Positions 9,258-22,640 of a stretch of 64,000 nucleotides of DNA are shown here, piece by piece. A program made the translations under genes and the position numbers. This stretch comes from Leucobacter sp. Ag1 (GTDB taxonomy: Bacteria; Actinomycetota; Actinomycetes; Actinomycetales; Microbacteriaceae), in NCBI RefSeq assembly GCF_000980875.1, contig NZ_LAYO01000110.1, positions 1 to 64,000 of the forward strand, given 5' to 3'. The notes under the pieces are model-generated. The model made no database searches and was not told the origin of the DNA. It saw nothing but the letters and a program-made list of their open reading frames with translations. Numbering within the stretch: the first letter of the stretch is position 1; the number at the start of each line of letters is the position of its first letter.

Positions 9258-9818
9258 TCACCAGGCGTTCGGCGCGGGCTCCCGCGTCGACTGCAGCCGG
9301 CTCAGCCGGCCCCAGGCGAGCAGGTCGTCGGAGACGTGGAACTCGGCCGGGTCTGCGCCGAGCCGCTCGATGATCTCGTCGACGGGCACCACGCCGCCCG
9401 AGCGGCGCAGGATCCGGGAGCGCACGAACGCGCGGGCGTAGATCTCGTCCGATCCGGACCGGTCGGGGCGCAGGAACCGCTGCTCCATGTAGACGGCCTG
9501 CTCGTCGAAGCCGAGCACCTTCGACTCGATGGCGAAGCGCTTCCACGGGTTGAGCGACTTGCGGTAGGTGATGGTCTGGGCCACGACGACCGGGTACCAG
9601 CCCTCGCGGTCGAATGCCGCGAGCACGCCGTTGCGCTGCATGAGCTCGAAGCGGGCGACGTCCATGATCGACAGGTACTTGCCGTTGTTCATGTGCCGCA
9701 GCACGTCGATGTCGGTCGGCGAGACCCGGAACTCGGCGCGCGCCACATCCGTGAGGCCGAGGCGCGACGCCCGCTTCGCGCGGCGCAGGTGCATGAGGGT
9801 GCGGGGGAGCATATGCAT
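9258..9818 (-). CDS. Hot-dog fold acyl-CoA thioesterase (4HBT family)
   Basis: A 186-residue protein with the hot-dog/4HBT signature DIDVLRHMNNGKYLSIMDVARFELM, in which the Asp and the HMNN loop mark the active-site region, and the thioester-binding strand QTITYRKSLNPW. Homologues of this length are usually annotated as acyl-CoA thioesterase or THEM6-like. Start at ATG 9818 (a second ATG lies two codons later); TAGGCT ends 7 nt upstream, consistent with a leaderless mRNA, while a longer reading back to 9935 would run through the efp promoter. It is divergent from efp. Substrate unknown. Confidence 0.82.
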   Translation of the reverse strand: MHMLPRTLMHLRRAKRASRLGLTDVARAEFRVSPTDIDVLRHMNNGKYLSIMDVARFELMQRNGVLAAFDREGWYPVVVAQTITYRKSLNPWKRFAIESKVLGFDEQAVYMEQRFLRPDRSGSDEIYARAFVRSRILRRSGGVVPVDEIIERLGADPAEFHVSDDLLAWGRLSRLQSTREPAPNAW

Positions 9819-9869
9819 GGCCGACAGCCTAGGGGCGAAGCCCCAGCCGAGCGCGAAGCTTGGAGGCTC

Positions 9870-9875
9870 TATACT
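9870..9875 (+). promoter_or_regulatory. Putative -10 element of efp
   Basis: TATACT is the closest match to a sigma-A -10 hexamer in the thioesterase-efp divergent region. Transcription would begin near 9882, leaving a leader of about 45 nt before efp. No convincing -35 element at 17 bp spacing is visible, so the call rests on the -10 alone. Confidence 0.4.
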
Positions 9876-9928
9876 GGATCGGCGCGATCTCGCGCTCGAA
9901 CTTTCACGAACCGGAGACACACGAGCAT

Positions 9929-10492
9929 ATGGCAACCTCGAACGACATCAAGAACGGCACCGTCATCAAGGAGAACGGTCAGCTCTGGAGCGTGGTCGAG
10001 TTCCAGCACGTGAAGCCGGGCAAGGGCGGCGCGTTCGTCCGCACCAAGCAGAAGAACGTCGTGTCGGGCAAGATCATCGACAAGACCTACAACGCCGGCG
10101 CGAAGATCGAGACCGCCAACGTCGACCGTCGCGACTTCCAGTACCTCTACCAGGACGGCGCCGACTTCGTCTTCATGGACCAGGCCGACTACGACCAGCT
10201 GACCGTCTCGGGCGCCGTCGTGGGCGATTCCGCCAAGTTCATGCTCGAGAACCTCCAGGTGCAGATCGCGCTGCACGAGGGCGAGCCCCTCTACATCGAG
10301 CTCCCCGCTTCGGTCGTGCTCGAGGTCACCTACACCGAGCCCGGCCTGCAGGGCGACCGCTCCACCGGCGGCACCAAGCCCGCCACCGTCGAGACCGGCG
10401 CGGAGATCCAGGTCCCGCTGTTCCTCGAGACCGGCACCAAGGTCAAGGTCGACACCCGCACGGGCGACTACCTCGGCCGCGTCAACGACTAG
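9929..10492 (+). CDS. efp: Translation elongation factor P
   Basis: A 187-residue protein matching EF-P over its whole length (family 185-190). Domain I carries the loop [13 protein letters not shown], with the Lys that in other bacteria is beta-lysylated or rhamnosyl-Arg in its place; the C-terminal domain ends in [17 protein letters not shown], a diagnostic EF-P signature. EF-P rescues ribosomes stalled at polyproline. Start ATG 9929 gives the standard N-terminus ([10 protein letters not shown]). It heads an operon with nusB, 14 bp downstream, a common actinobacterial arrangement. No EpmA or EarP modification gene is in the window. Confidence 0.97.
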   Translation: MATSNDIKNGTVIKENGQLWSVVEFQHVKPGKGGAFVRTKQKNVVSGKIIDKTYNAGAKIETANVDRRDFQYLYQDGADFVFMDQADYDQLTVSGAVVGDSAKFMLENLQVQIALHEGEPLYIELPASVVLEVTYTEPGLQGDRSTGGTKPATVETGAEIQVPLFLETGTKVKVDTRTGDYLGRVND

Positions 10493-10506
10493 TCGGCGCC
10501 CGCTAC

Positions 10507-10926
10507 ATGAGTGCACGGAGCAAGGCCCGCAAGCGGGCCCTCGACATGCTGTTCCAAGCGGACGTGCGCGGTGAGGAGCTGCGCTCGGTCGTCCTGGCCG
10601 AATCCGGTCGCGCCTCGGCCGAGCCGGATCGCATGGAGTCCTGGCTGTACGCCCGCGAGATCGTCGACGGCGTCGAGGATCATCGCGAGCAGATCGACGA
10701 GCTGATCTCGAGCTACGCGCAGGGCTGGTCGCTCGACCGCATGCCGAACGTCGACCGCGCCCTGCTGCGCGTCGCCGCGTGGGAGATCCTCTTCAACGAC
10801 GAGGTCCCCGCGCCCGTCGCGATCGACGAGGCCGTCGAACTGGCCAAGGAGTACTCGACCGAGGACTCGAGCCGGTTCGTGAACGGCGTGCTCGGCAAGA
10901 TCGCGGAGCACGCGCGCAACGTCTAG
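10507..10926 (+). CDS. nusB: Transcription antitermination protein NusB
   Basis: A 139-residue all-helical protein of normal NusB length. Recognised by the N-terminal ARSKARKRALDMLFQADVRG, the central YAQGWSLDRMPNVDRALLRVAAWEIL and the C-terminal AVELAKEYSTEDSSRFVNGVLG blocks. NusB binds boxA RNA with NusE (S10) in rRNA antitermination complexes. The ATG at 10507 lies 14 bp after efp, and no good SD is seen, so translation may be coupled to efp. A strong terminator hairpin follows at 10946. Confidence 0.96.
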   Translation: MSARSKARKRALDMLFQADVRGEELRSVVLAESGRASAEPDRMESWLYAREIVDGVEDHREQIDELISSYAQGWSLDRMPNVDRALLRVAAWEILFNDEVPAPVAIDEAVELAKEYSTEDSSRFVNGVLGKIAEHARNV

Positions 10927-10945
10927 GCGAGTGCGCAGCGATGAG

Positions 10946-10971
10946 CGGGCGGGTCCTTCGGGGCCCGCCCG
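10946..10971 (+). terminator. Terminator after nusB
   Basis: An 11-bp GC-rich stem (CGGGCGGGTCC paired with GGGCCCGCCCG, one G-U pair) closed by a TTCG tetraloop, lying 20 bp after the nusB stop and followed by TTCGCGTT. The very stable UUCG loop and position support intrinsic termination of the efp-nusB transcript, although the U-tract is weak. Confidence 0.8.
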
Positions 10972-11043
10972 TTCGCGTTCCCCGTCCGGCGCCGGCCACT
11001 CTTCCATCCGCATGGAATACCACCTTGGCTCGCCGGTTTCGGC

Positions 11044-11049
11044 TAGGCT
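11044..11049 (+). promoter_or_regulatory. Putative -10 element of the pyr operon
   Basis: TAGGCT is the same hexamer found before several other genes here. A transcript starting near 11056 would begin just before the PyrR-binding hairpin and give a leader of about 50 nt. A TTGGCT 13 bp upstream is too close to be a standard -35 element, so the -35 is uncertain. Confidence 0.5.
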
Positions 11050-11060
11050 GACCCCGTTAG

Positions 11061-12591
<1,531 letters not shown>

Positions 12592-12595
<4 letters not shown>

Positions 12596-13971
12596 GCAGC
12601 AATCCCGGCATCCTGGTCCGAGGCGCCCGCCTCGCGGCCCAGCTCACCGAGCGCGGCGCCGACCACCTGAGCGCCGAGCCCGTCGATCTGCGGATCGACA
12701 ACGGCGTCATCGTCGAGCGTGCGGCGCAGTCCGCGGGCGGGCTCGAGCCGCGCGACGGCGAGCGCGTCGTCGAGGCCGACGGACTGGTCGCGCTGACCGG
12801 CCTCGTCGACCTGCACACCCACTTGCGCGAGCCCGGTTTCGAGCAGTCCGAGACGGTGCTCACGGGCACGCGCGCCGCGGCCGCCGGCGGCTTCACCACG
12901 GTGTTCGCCATGGCCAACACCAGCCCGGTGCAGGACACCGCGGGCGTGGTCGAGCAGGTGCAGGCCCTCGGCGACGACGCGGGCTACGCGACCGTGCGCC
13001 CCATCGGCGCGGTGACCGCGGGTCTCGCGGGGGAGCGCCTCAGCGAGATCGGCGCCATGGCCCAGTCGCGCGCCGGGGTGCGCGTGTTCTCCGACGACGG
13101 CAAGTGCGTGCACGATCCGCTGCTCATGCGGCGCGCCCTCGAGTACGTGAAGACCTTCGACGGCGTCATCGCGCAGCACGCACAGGATCCTCGCCTGACC
13201 GAGGGTGCGCAGATGAACGAGGGGCAGCTCTCGAGCGAGCTCGGGCTCGCCGGCTGGCCGGCCGTCGCCGAGGAATCGATCATCGCCCGCGACGCGCTGC
13301 TGGCCGGGCACATCGGTGCTCGCCTGCACGTCTGCCACCTGTCGACCGCCGGCTCCGTCGAGGTCGTGCGCTGGGCCAAGGCGAGCGGAGTGCAGATCAC
13401 CGCCGAGGTCACGCCGCACCACCTGATCCTCACCGAGGAGCTGGCCCGCAGCTACGACCCCCGCTACAAGGTCAACCCGCCGCTGCGCCGCGAGGACGAC
13501 GTGCGCGCCCTGCGCCAGGCGGTCGCCGACGGCGTCATCGACATCATCGCGACCGACCACGCACCGCACCCGACCGAGGCGAAGGAGAGCGAGTGGGACG
13601 TCGCCGCGTTCGGCATGGTCGGCCTCGAGTCCGCCCTGCCCATCGCGCTGCTCACCCTGATCCGCGAGGGGCACGCCAGCTGGGCGGAGCTCGAGCGGAT
13701 GCTCTCGCAGAAGCCCGCCGAGATCGGCCGCCTCGAGGGGCATCCCGCGGAACTCGCGGTGGGGCAGCCCGCCGACCTCGTGCTGGTCGACCCCACCGGC
13801 AGCAGCGCCTTCGGCGTCGACGATCTGCGGGGCCGCAGCACGAACTCGCCGTTCCTCGGCATGGAGCTGCCCGGCCGCGTGCACACCACGATCCGGCGCG
13901 GTTACCTGACGCTCGACGACGGCCGCCTGGTCGACACCGAGACGGTCGCCGCCGCGGGGGCCGCCGCATGA
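12592..13971 (+). CDS. pyrC: Dihydroorotase
   Basis: A 459-residue class I dihydroorotase. The zinc-binding [10 protein letters not shown] is at about residue 70; further metal ligands appear in QHAQD, CHLST and ATDHAPHP, the last carrying the catalytic Asp. It cyclises carbamoyl aspartate to dihydroorotate. All ligand residues appear present, so it should be active and not a pseudo-DHO. Starts in an ATGA overlap with pyrB, which implies translational coupling. Confidence 0.97.
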
Positions 13972-14510
13972 TGGACCGCACCACCTTCACGATCATCGTC
14001 GCGGCGTTCGCCGTGCTCGTGCTGCTGGCCATGTGGCTCGGCTGGCGACGACGAAGCCGGCGCGACGCCGACGTGATCGGCGGCGTCGCGCCGACCGGAG
14101 AACTCCTCGCCGAGTTCCCGAACGCCGCGTACGTGTCGACCACCCCGGCCGGCGCCCCCATGGATCGCGTAGCCGCACCCGGCCTGCGCTACCGGGGCCC
14201 CGCCGTCGTCGAGGTCCGCACCGACGGCGTCACGATCACGGTGGCGGGCGAGCAGCCCGTCCACCTGCCGGCCGCTCGCGTGCTCGGCTCGGGCGCCTCC
14301 GGCCCCCGCGTCGGCAAGTTCGTGGAGCGCGACGGCATCACCCTGCTGCGCTGGCTCTCCGAGGGCCGCCAGCTCGAGTCCGGCTTCCGCTTCGTCGAGG
14401 CCGACGACCACCACCGATTCACCGCCGCGATCGACCGGATCGCCGCGGCACCGAAGGATTCACCGGCTCCGGCCGACGAACAGACCAGCACCACCCAGGA
14501 GGACGCGTGA
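13968..14510 (+). CDS. PH-domain-like membrane protein in the pyr operon
   Basis: A 180-residue protein with one N-terminal transmembrane helix ([20 protein letters not shown], about residues 8-27), a basic stop-transfer stretch RRRSRR, then a cytoplasmic domain of about 130 residues with alternating beta strands ending in [19 protein letters not shown], resembling a bacterial PH-like fold. The C-terminus is low complexity. ATG 13968 overlaps the pyrC stop (ATGA); a second ATG follows directly. Comparable genes are found between pyrC and carA in other actinobacteria, usually annotated as a transporter or PH-like protein. No function in pyrimidine synthesis is established; membrane anchoring of the pathway is speculation. 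Confidence 0.8.
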   Translation: MMDRTTFTIIVAAFAVLVLLAMWLGWRRRSRRDADVIGGVAPTGELLAEFPNAAYVSTTPAGAPMDRVAAPGLRYRGPAVVEVRTDGVTITVAGEQPVHLPAARVLGSGASGPRVGKFVERDGITLLRWLSEGRQLESGFRFVEADDHHRFTAAIDRIAAAPKDSPAPADEQTSTTQEDA

Positions 14511-15703
14511 CCACCAACAGCCCAGAAGTGACGGCACCGCCGGCGAGCGCCGTGCCCGGCGGAGCCGCAGTGCTCGTGCTCGAGGACGGATCGCGATACA
14601 CCGGCCGCGCCTACGGCGCGCCGGGCGAGACCCTCGGCGAGGTCGTCTTCTCGACCGGCATGACCGGGTACCAGGAGACCCTGACCGACCCGTCGTACGC
14701 CGGTCAGATCGTGCTGATGACGGCCCCGCACATCGGCAACACCGGCGCCAACGACACCGACATGGAGTCGCGCAAGATCTGGGTCGCCGGTTTCATCGTG
14801 CGCGATCCCGCACGCCGCGTCTCGAACTTCCGCGCCGAGCGCTCGCTCGACGAGGACCTTGTGAACGACGGCGTCGTCGGCATCTCGGGGATCGACACCC
14901 GCGCCGTGACCCGCCACATCCGCTCGGCGGGCGCCATGCGCGCCGGCGTGTTCTCGGGCGCCGCCCTCGAACTCTCCGACGACGAGCAGCTCGCTCGAGT
15001 GCGCGAGCAGGCGTCGATGGCCGGCAAGAACCTCTCGGAGGCCGTCACCACGCCCGAGCGCTACGACGTGCCCGCGGCCGAGGGAGTCGAGCGCGTCGGA
15101 TCGATCGCGGTGCTCGACCTCGGCATCAAGCGCGCCACCGTGCAGTACCTCTCGGAGCACGGCTTCGACGTGATCGTGCTGCCCGCCTCCACCACCATCG
15201 AGCAGATCCGCGAGATCGCGCCCGACGCGCTGTTCTACTCGAACGGCCCCGGCGACCCCGCCGCCTCCGACGCGCAGGTGCTCGTGCTGCGCGAGCTGCT
15301 GCGCGACGGACTGCCGTACTTCGGCATCTGCTTCGGCAACCAGCTGCTCGGCCGCGCGCTCGGCTTCGGCACCTACAAGCTGCCCTTCGGCCACCGCGGC
15401 ATCAACCAGCCCGTGCTCGACAAGCGCACCGGTCGGGTCGAGATCACCGCGCAGAACCACGGCTTCGCGGTGGACGCGCCCATCGAGGGCGAGCTCGATT
15501 CGCCCGCGGGCCTCGGCCGGGTCCAGGTCAGCCACTACAGCCTGAACGACCAGGTCGTCGAGGGGCTCGAATGCCTCGACCTTCCGGCGTTCTCGGTGCA
15601 GTACCACCCCGAGGCCGCGGCCGGTCCGCACGACGCCTTCTACCTCTTCGATCGATTCCGCGCTTTGGTCAAGGAGCGCAAGACCACCGCCTCGGAGGCC
15701 TAA
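14507..15703 (+). CDS. carA: Carbamoyl-phosphate synthase small subunit
   Basis: A 398-residue glutaminase subunit. The N-terminal CarA domain contains [16 protein letters not shown]; the C-terminal class I amidotransferase has the nucleophile Cys in [12 protein letters not shown] and the His/Glu pair in VQYHPEA. It supplies ammonia to CarB. GTG 14507 overlaps the preceding stop (GTGA); compared with typical CarA there is an extra N-terminal stretch of about 20 residues rich in Pro/Ala. The nucleophile loop reads CFGNQ where many bacteria have CLGHQ; the catalytic Cys is intact. Confidence 0.97.
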   Translation: MTTNSPEVTAPPASAVPGGAAVLVLEDGSRYTGRAYGAPGETLGEVVFSTGMTGYQETLTDPSYAGQIVLMTAPHIGNTGANDTDMESRKIWVAGFIVRDPARRVSNFRAERSLDEDLVNDGVVGISGIDTRAVTRHIRSAGAMRAGVFSGAALELSDDEQLARVREQASMAGKNLSEAVTTPERYDVPAAEGVERVGSIAVLDLGIKRATVQYLSEHGFDVIVLPASTTIEQIREIAPDALFYSNGPGDPAASDAQVLVLRELLRDGLPYFGICFGNQLLGRALGFGTYKLPFGHRGINQPVLDKRTGRVEITAQNHGFAVDAPIEGELDSPAGLGRVQVSHYSLNDQVVEGLECLDLPAFSVQYHPEAAAGPHDAFYLFDRFRALVKERKTTASEA

Positions 15704-15707
15704 GCAC

Positions 15708-19000
<3,293 letters not shown>

Positions 19001-19004
<4 letters not shown>

Positions 19005-19861
19005 CCACGGTCACCTTCGGGAACCGGCTCGCCGCGGAGTTCGCGGCGGGCCGGCACCTGTGCGCGGGGATCGATCCCCACGCGCCGCTGCTGGCCGACT
19101 GGGGAGTCTCCGACGACGCGGCCGGAGCCGAGCGGATGGGCCGCGACGTCGTCGCGGCCGCCGCCGGCGTCGCGGCGTGCGTGAAGCCGCAGATCGCCTT
19201 CTTCGAGCGCTTCGGCTCGGCGGGATTCGTCGCTCTCGAGCGGGTGCTCGCCGACGCTCGCGCCGCAGGGCTCGCCGTGGTCGCCGACGTGAAGCGCGGC
19301 GACATCGGCTCGAGCTTCGCCGCGTACGCCGACGCCTGGCTCACGCCCGGCTCGCCGCTCGAGGTCGATGCCATGACCGTGGTGGCCTACCAGGGCTTCG
19401 GCACGCTCGACGGAGCCTTCGGCCACGTGCGCGAGCACGGCAAGGGCCTGTTCGTGCTCGCCGCGACCTCGAACCCCGAGGCGCGCCCGGTGCAGACCGC
19501 GGTGCGCACCGATGGATCGACCGTGGCGAACGCCATGGTCGGCGATTCGGCGGCGTGGAATCTGGCGCACGACGCGACGGCTCCGGTGGGCTCGATCGGC
19601 GTCGTTCTGGGGGCGACGCTCGTGCTCGACGAGTTCGGCATCGATCCCTCGGTGCGGCCGGCCGGGCCCGCGCTGCCGGTGCTGGCACCCGGCTTCGGGT
19701 TCCAGGGCGCGCAGATTGAACGCGCACGCGATATCTTTGGTGGTCTCGGCGACGCGATCCTCGCGAACGAATCGCGCAGCGTCCTCGCCGGGGGAGCCGA
19801 CGGCCTCGCCGCGCGAGTGCGGGACCGGGCGAATGCGATCGCAGAAGCACTGAAGGGGTAG
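19001..19861 (+). CDS. pyrF: Orotidine 5'-phosphate decarboxylase (type 2)
   Basis: A 286-residue OMP decarboxylase of the longer, actinobacterial/mycobacterial type 2 family. CAGIDPH near residue 20, the catalytic [10 protein letters not shown] around residue 88 and the phosphate-binding [11 protein letters not shown] near residue 229 are seen. It converts OMP to UMP, the last step of the de novo pathway. It overlaps carB by ATGA. pyrD and pyrE are not in the window, so the pathway is completed elsewhere. The stop is followed after only 2 bp by the next start. Confidence 0.96.
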
Positions 19862-19863
19862 GG

Positions 19864-20790
19864 ATGGCCGAGGAGCGGGCATCGGATCGGGCAATGCCCG
19901 ACGTGGATCGGACGGCTGCGAGCCGGGCGGCGGTCGCCGCGCGGCGCGCGCGGGCCGAGGTGAAGCGCCGGCTGCGCAGCGGCGAGGCGTCGCCCCTGCG
20001 CGTGCTCGAGCAGGCACGGGTCCCCGAGACCCCGGCCGCGTCGCTCCGCGTCACCGACTTCCTGCTCTCGTTCCCCGCGATCGGCCAGGTGAAGCTCAGC
20101 CGGATCCTCGAGGAGCTCAGCATCTCGGAGCGCAAACGCCTCGGCGGCCTCGGCCGTCAGCAGCGCGAGCGGCTCGAGGGCTTCGTCCGCGAGCGCGTCG
20201 GCGCCGAAGCCGCGGGCACACGCCCGCCGCTCACCGTGCTGGCCGGCCCGACCGCGGTCGGCAAGGGCACCGTGGCGACCTACATCCGCGAGCACTACCC
20301 GGAGGTGAGCCTCTCGGTCTCGGCGACCACCCGGGCCCCGCGCCCGGGCGAGGTCGACGGCACGCACTACTTCTTCACGAGCGACGAGCAGTTCGACCGC
20401 ATGCTCGCCGCGGGCGAGCTGCTCGAGTGGGCGACCGTGCACAACAAGTACCGCTACGGCACGCCGCGCGGTCCCGTGCAGGAGGCCTCCGAGCGCGGCG
20501 AGCTCGTGCTGCTCGAGATCGACCTGCAGGGCGCGCGCCAGGTGCGCGCCTCGATGCCCGACGCCCGCCTCGTGTTCCTCGCCCCGCCCAGCTGGGACGA
20601 ACTGGTCAACCGCCTCGTGGGGCGCGGGACCGAGGACAGCGAGGAGCGCGCGCGCCGGCTCGAGACCGCCAAGGTCGAGCTCGCCGCCGCCGACGAGTTC
20701 GACGAGATCATCATCAACGACGAGGTGCCGCGGGCCGCTGCGCGACTCATCGACATCATGCGCGGCACACCCCGCTCCGCGAACGGGTAG
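19864..20790 (+). CDS. gmk: mIHF nucleoid protein - guanylate kinase fusion
   Basis: A 308-residue protein, about 100 residues longer than a normal guanylate kinase. Residues about 18-110 match the actinobacterial integration host factor m[19 protein letters not shown], then the helix-two-turn-helix-like [16 protein letters not shown] and the conserved [16 protein letters not shown]. Residues about 122-303 are guanylate kinase with P-loop GPTAVGKGT, the GMP-binding [19 protein letters not shown] and the lid/IDLQGARQV blocks. In most actinobacteria mihF and gmk are adjacent separate genes; here there is no stop, start or frameshift between them. It follows pyrF by 2 bp, so it is read with the pyr operon. 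Role: GMP to GDP phosphorylation plus probable DNA binding in one polypeptide. Confidence 0.93.
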   Translation: MAEERASDRAMPDVDRTAASRAAVAARRARAEVKRRLRSGEASPLRVLEQARVPETPAASLRVTDFLLSFPAIGQVKLSRILEELSISERKRLGGLGRQQRERLEGFVRERVGAEAAGTRPPLTVLAGPTAVGKGTVATYIREHYPEVSLSVSATTRAPRPGEVDGTHYFFTSDEQFDRMLAAGELLEWATVHNKYRYGTPRGPVQEASERGELVLLEIDLQGARQVRASMPDARLVFLAPPSWDELVNRLVGRGTEDSEERARRLETAKVELAAADEFDEIIINDEVPRAAARLIDIMRGTPRSANG

Positions 20791-20799
20791 GTTGGAGGA

Positions 20800-21822
20800 G
20801 TGATCTCGAGCCTCCTCTCCGTCGGCACCGCGCCGTTCCTGCTCGAGACCGCCGAGATCGCGAGCGAGGTCGAGTTCTCGCCCAAGCAGCTCCTCGGCAT
20901 CTTCGCCGCGCTCGTCGGCGCGGCCCTGCTCGCGTTCGGCGCCCAGTACCAGTCGCGGGGCCTCAACAAGGTCGAGCGGATCACGGGCGAGAGCGCCGGC
21001 TCCGGGCTCTCCTTCCGGCATGTGCTCAGCCTGATGCGGCGGCCCTCCTGGGTCGTCGGCACGCTGTGCCTCGGCCTCGCGGTGGTGTTCCAGCTGCTGT
21101 CGCTGACGGTCGCCCCGATCATCGTCGTGCAGCCCATCGGTGTCGTCGGCCTGGTGATCACCTCGATCCTCAACTCCCGTCTCTCGGGGGTCCGACTCGG
21201 CAAGCGGGCGAAGACCGCGATCGCCATGTGCGTCGGCGGCATCGTCACCTACGTCACCGTCGCCGCCTTCGCGGCGGTCGAGCGGCCGATCGGCAACGAC
21301 AAGCTGCTCGTGATCCTGATCACCTACGCGGTCGTGCTCGTGCTCGCGGTCATCGCGTTCCTCGCCCTGCGGCACAAGCGGATCGCGCTGCTCTACATCG
21401 TCGGCGCCGGCGTGCTCTACGGCTTCGTCGCGACGCTCGCGAAGACCATCATCGTCCGCTTCCAGCAGGGCGACGTGGAATGGCTCACCTGGGCCTGCGC
21501 GGCGCTGCTCGTGCTCGGCGCCCTGCTCGGCATGGTGTTCGTGCAGAACGCCTACTCCTCGGGCCCGCCCGACCTCGTGGTGGCCGGCCTCACGGTCATC
21601 GACCCGCTCGTCGCGGTGCTCATCGGCATCCTCGTGCTCGGTGAGGCGTCCGGCGCGAACGGACTCCAGATCCTCGGCTTCGTGATCGGCGGCCTCATCG
21701 CGGTCGCGGGTGTGATCATGCTGGCCCGGTTCCACCCGCAGAACGGTGCGAACGTGCTCGACGAGGCGGCGCCCGGCGTCGGCTCCCAGGCCGAGCCGGG
21801 CACCGCCCCGAGCCGCGACTAG
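20800..21822 (+). CDS. NIPA-like DMT-family transporter
   Basis: A 340-residue membrane protein with about nine hydrophobic helices, in the pattern of bacterial DMT/EamA-like proteins related to eukaryotic NIPA magnesium transporters (segments VVQPIGVVGLVITSILNSRL and TVIDPLVAVLIGILVLGE). Substrate unknown. GTG 20800 is preceded by TAGGTT with a 6-nt spacer, so a leaderless transcript is likely; the GGAGGA inside that spacer is only 1 nt from the GTG, too near to act as an SD. It ends convergently with the ABC ATPase gene, the two stop codons sharing the tetranucleotide CTAG. Confidence 0.8.
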   Translation: MISSLLSVGTAPFLLETAEIASEVEFSPKQLLGIFAALVGAALLAFGAQYQSRGLNKVERITGESAGSGLSFRHVLSLMRRPSWVVGTLCLGLAVVFQLLSLTVAPIIVVQPIGVVGLVITSILNSRLSGVRLGKRAKTAIAMCVGGIVTYVTVAAFAAVERPIGNDKLLVILITYAVVLVLAVIAFLALRHKRIALLYIVGAGVLYGFVATLAKTIIVRFQQGDVEWLTWACAALLVLGALLGMVFVQNAYSSGPPDLVVAGLTVIDPLVAVLIGILVLGEASGANGLQILGFVIGGLIAVAGVIMLARFHPQNGANVLDEAAPGVGSQAEPGTAPSRD

Positions 21823-22640
21823 CGCCGCACCTCGTGCAGGCGGCCGCCGTCGAGGCGGAGCCGCCGGTGCGCCCGCTTCGCGACCGCGGAGTCGTGGGTG
21901 ACCGCGACGATGGTGAGGCCCTCGCGGTTCAGCCCCTCCAGCAGTTCGAGGATCTCGTCGCGCATCGACTCGTCGAGGTTGCCCGTCGGCTCGTCGGCGA
22001 GAAGCACCTTGGGTCCCGCGACGATGGCGCGCGCGATCGCGACGCGCTGCTGCTGCCCGCCCGACAGCTCGCTCGGGCGGTGGCCGCCGCGGTCCGCCAG
22101 CCCGACCTTCGCGAGCGCCTCGGCGACGCGCTCGGTCCGGGTGGACGCGGTCATGCCGCGTCCCTCGAGCGCCACGTTCACGTTCTCGTTGGCGGTGAGC
22201 GTGGGGATCAGGTTGAACGACTGGAACACGAAGCCGATCTGCGCGGCGCGCATCCGGGTGAGCACCCCGTCGCGCGCCGCGGCGAGGTCGATGCCGTCCA
22301 GCCGGAGCACCCCGCTGCTCGGCCGGTCGAGCGCGCCGAGCAGCTGCAGCAGCGTCGACTTGCCGCCGCCGGTGGGGCCCTGGATCGTCGCGAACTCGCC
22401 GGGCATGATGCTGATGTCCACTCCGGTGAGCGGGGTGAGGGTGCGCCCCTGCATGCGGTAGCTCTTGGTGACGCCCTCCAGCACGTAGATCGGTTCGATG
22501 CGCGACCGGTCAGCGGGCTCGGGTTCGGGGGAGACGGCGGCCTCGGGGACCGCCTGGGTCGTGGGGTTCATCTGCGTCTCGTTCCGTTCTGGATCGGTGG
22601 TGAGCTGGGGATCCGGCTGCGCCGCGTCGAGGGGGCTCAT
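21819..22640 (-). CDS. ABC transporter ATP-binding protein (MacB/LolD type)
   Basis: A 273-residue ATPase. After a Pro/Glu-rich N-terminal extension of about 50 residues come Walker A GPTGGGKST, Q-loop FVFQSFNLIPTLTANENV, signature LSGGQQQ and Walker B VLLADEPTGNLD, the combination typical of the lipoprotein/macrolide/FtsX-partner exporters. It pairs with the FtsX-type permease upstream, whose stop overlaps this start as ATGA. An internal start (ATG about 23 codons in) is possible because the N-terminal extension is unusual for this family. It powers export or mechanotransmission across the membrane; substrate unknown. Confidence 0.9.
   Translation of the reverse strand: MSPLDAAQPDPQLTTDPERNETQMNPTTQAVPEAAVSPEPEPADRSRIEPIYVLEGVTKSYRMQGRTLTPLTGVDISIMPGEFATIQGPTGGGKSTLLQLLGALDRPSSGVLRLDGIDLAAARDGVLTRMRAAQIGFVFQSFNLIPTLTANENVNVALEGRGMTASTRTERVAEALAKVGLADRGGHRPSELSGGQQQRVAIARAIVAGPKVLLADEPTGNLDESMRDEILELLEGLNREGLTIVAVTHDSAVAKRAHRRLRLDGGRLHEVRR

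Noticed and set aside
20794-20799. GGAGGA directly before GTG 20800 as a Shine-Dalgarno sequence
   Set aside because: It is only 1 nt from the start codon, too close to function; the TAGGTT hexamer 6 nt upstream fits a leaderless start better.
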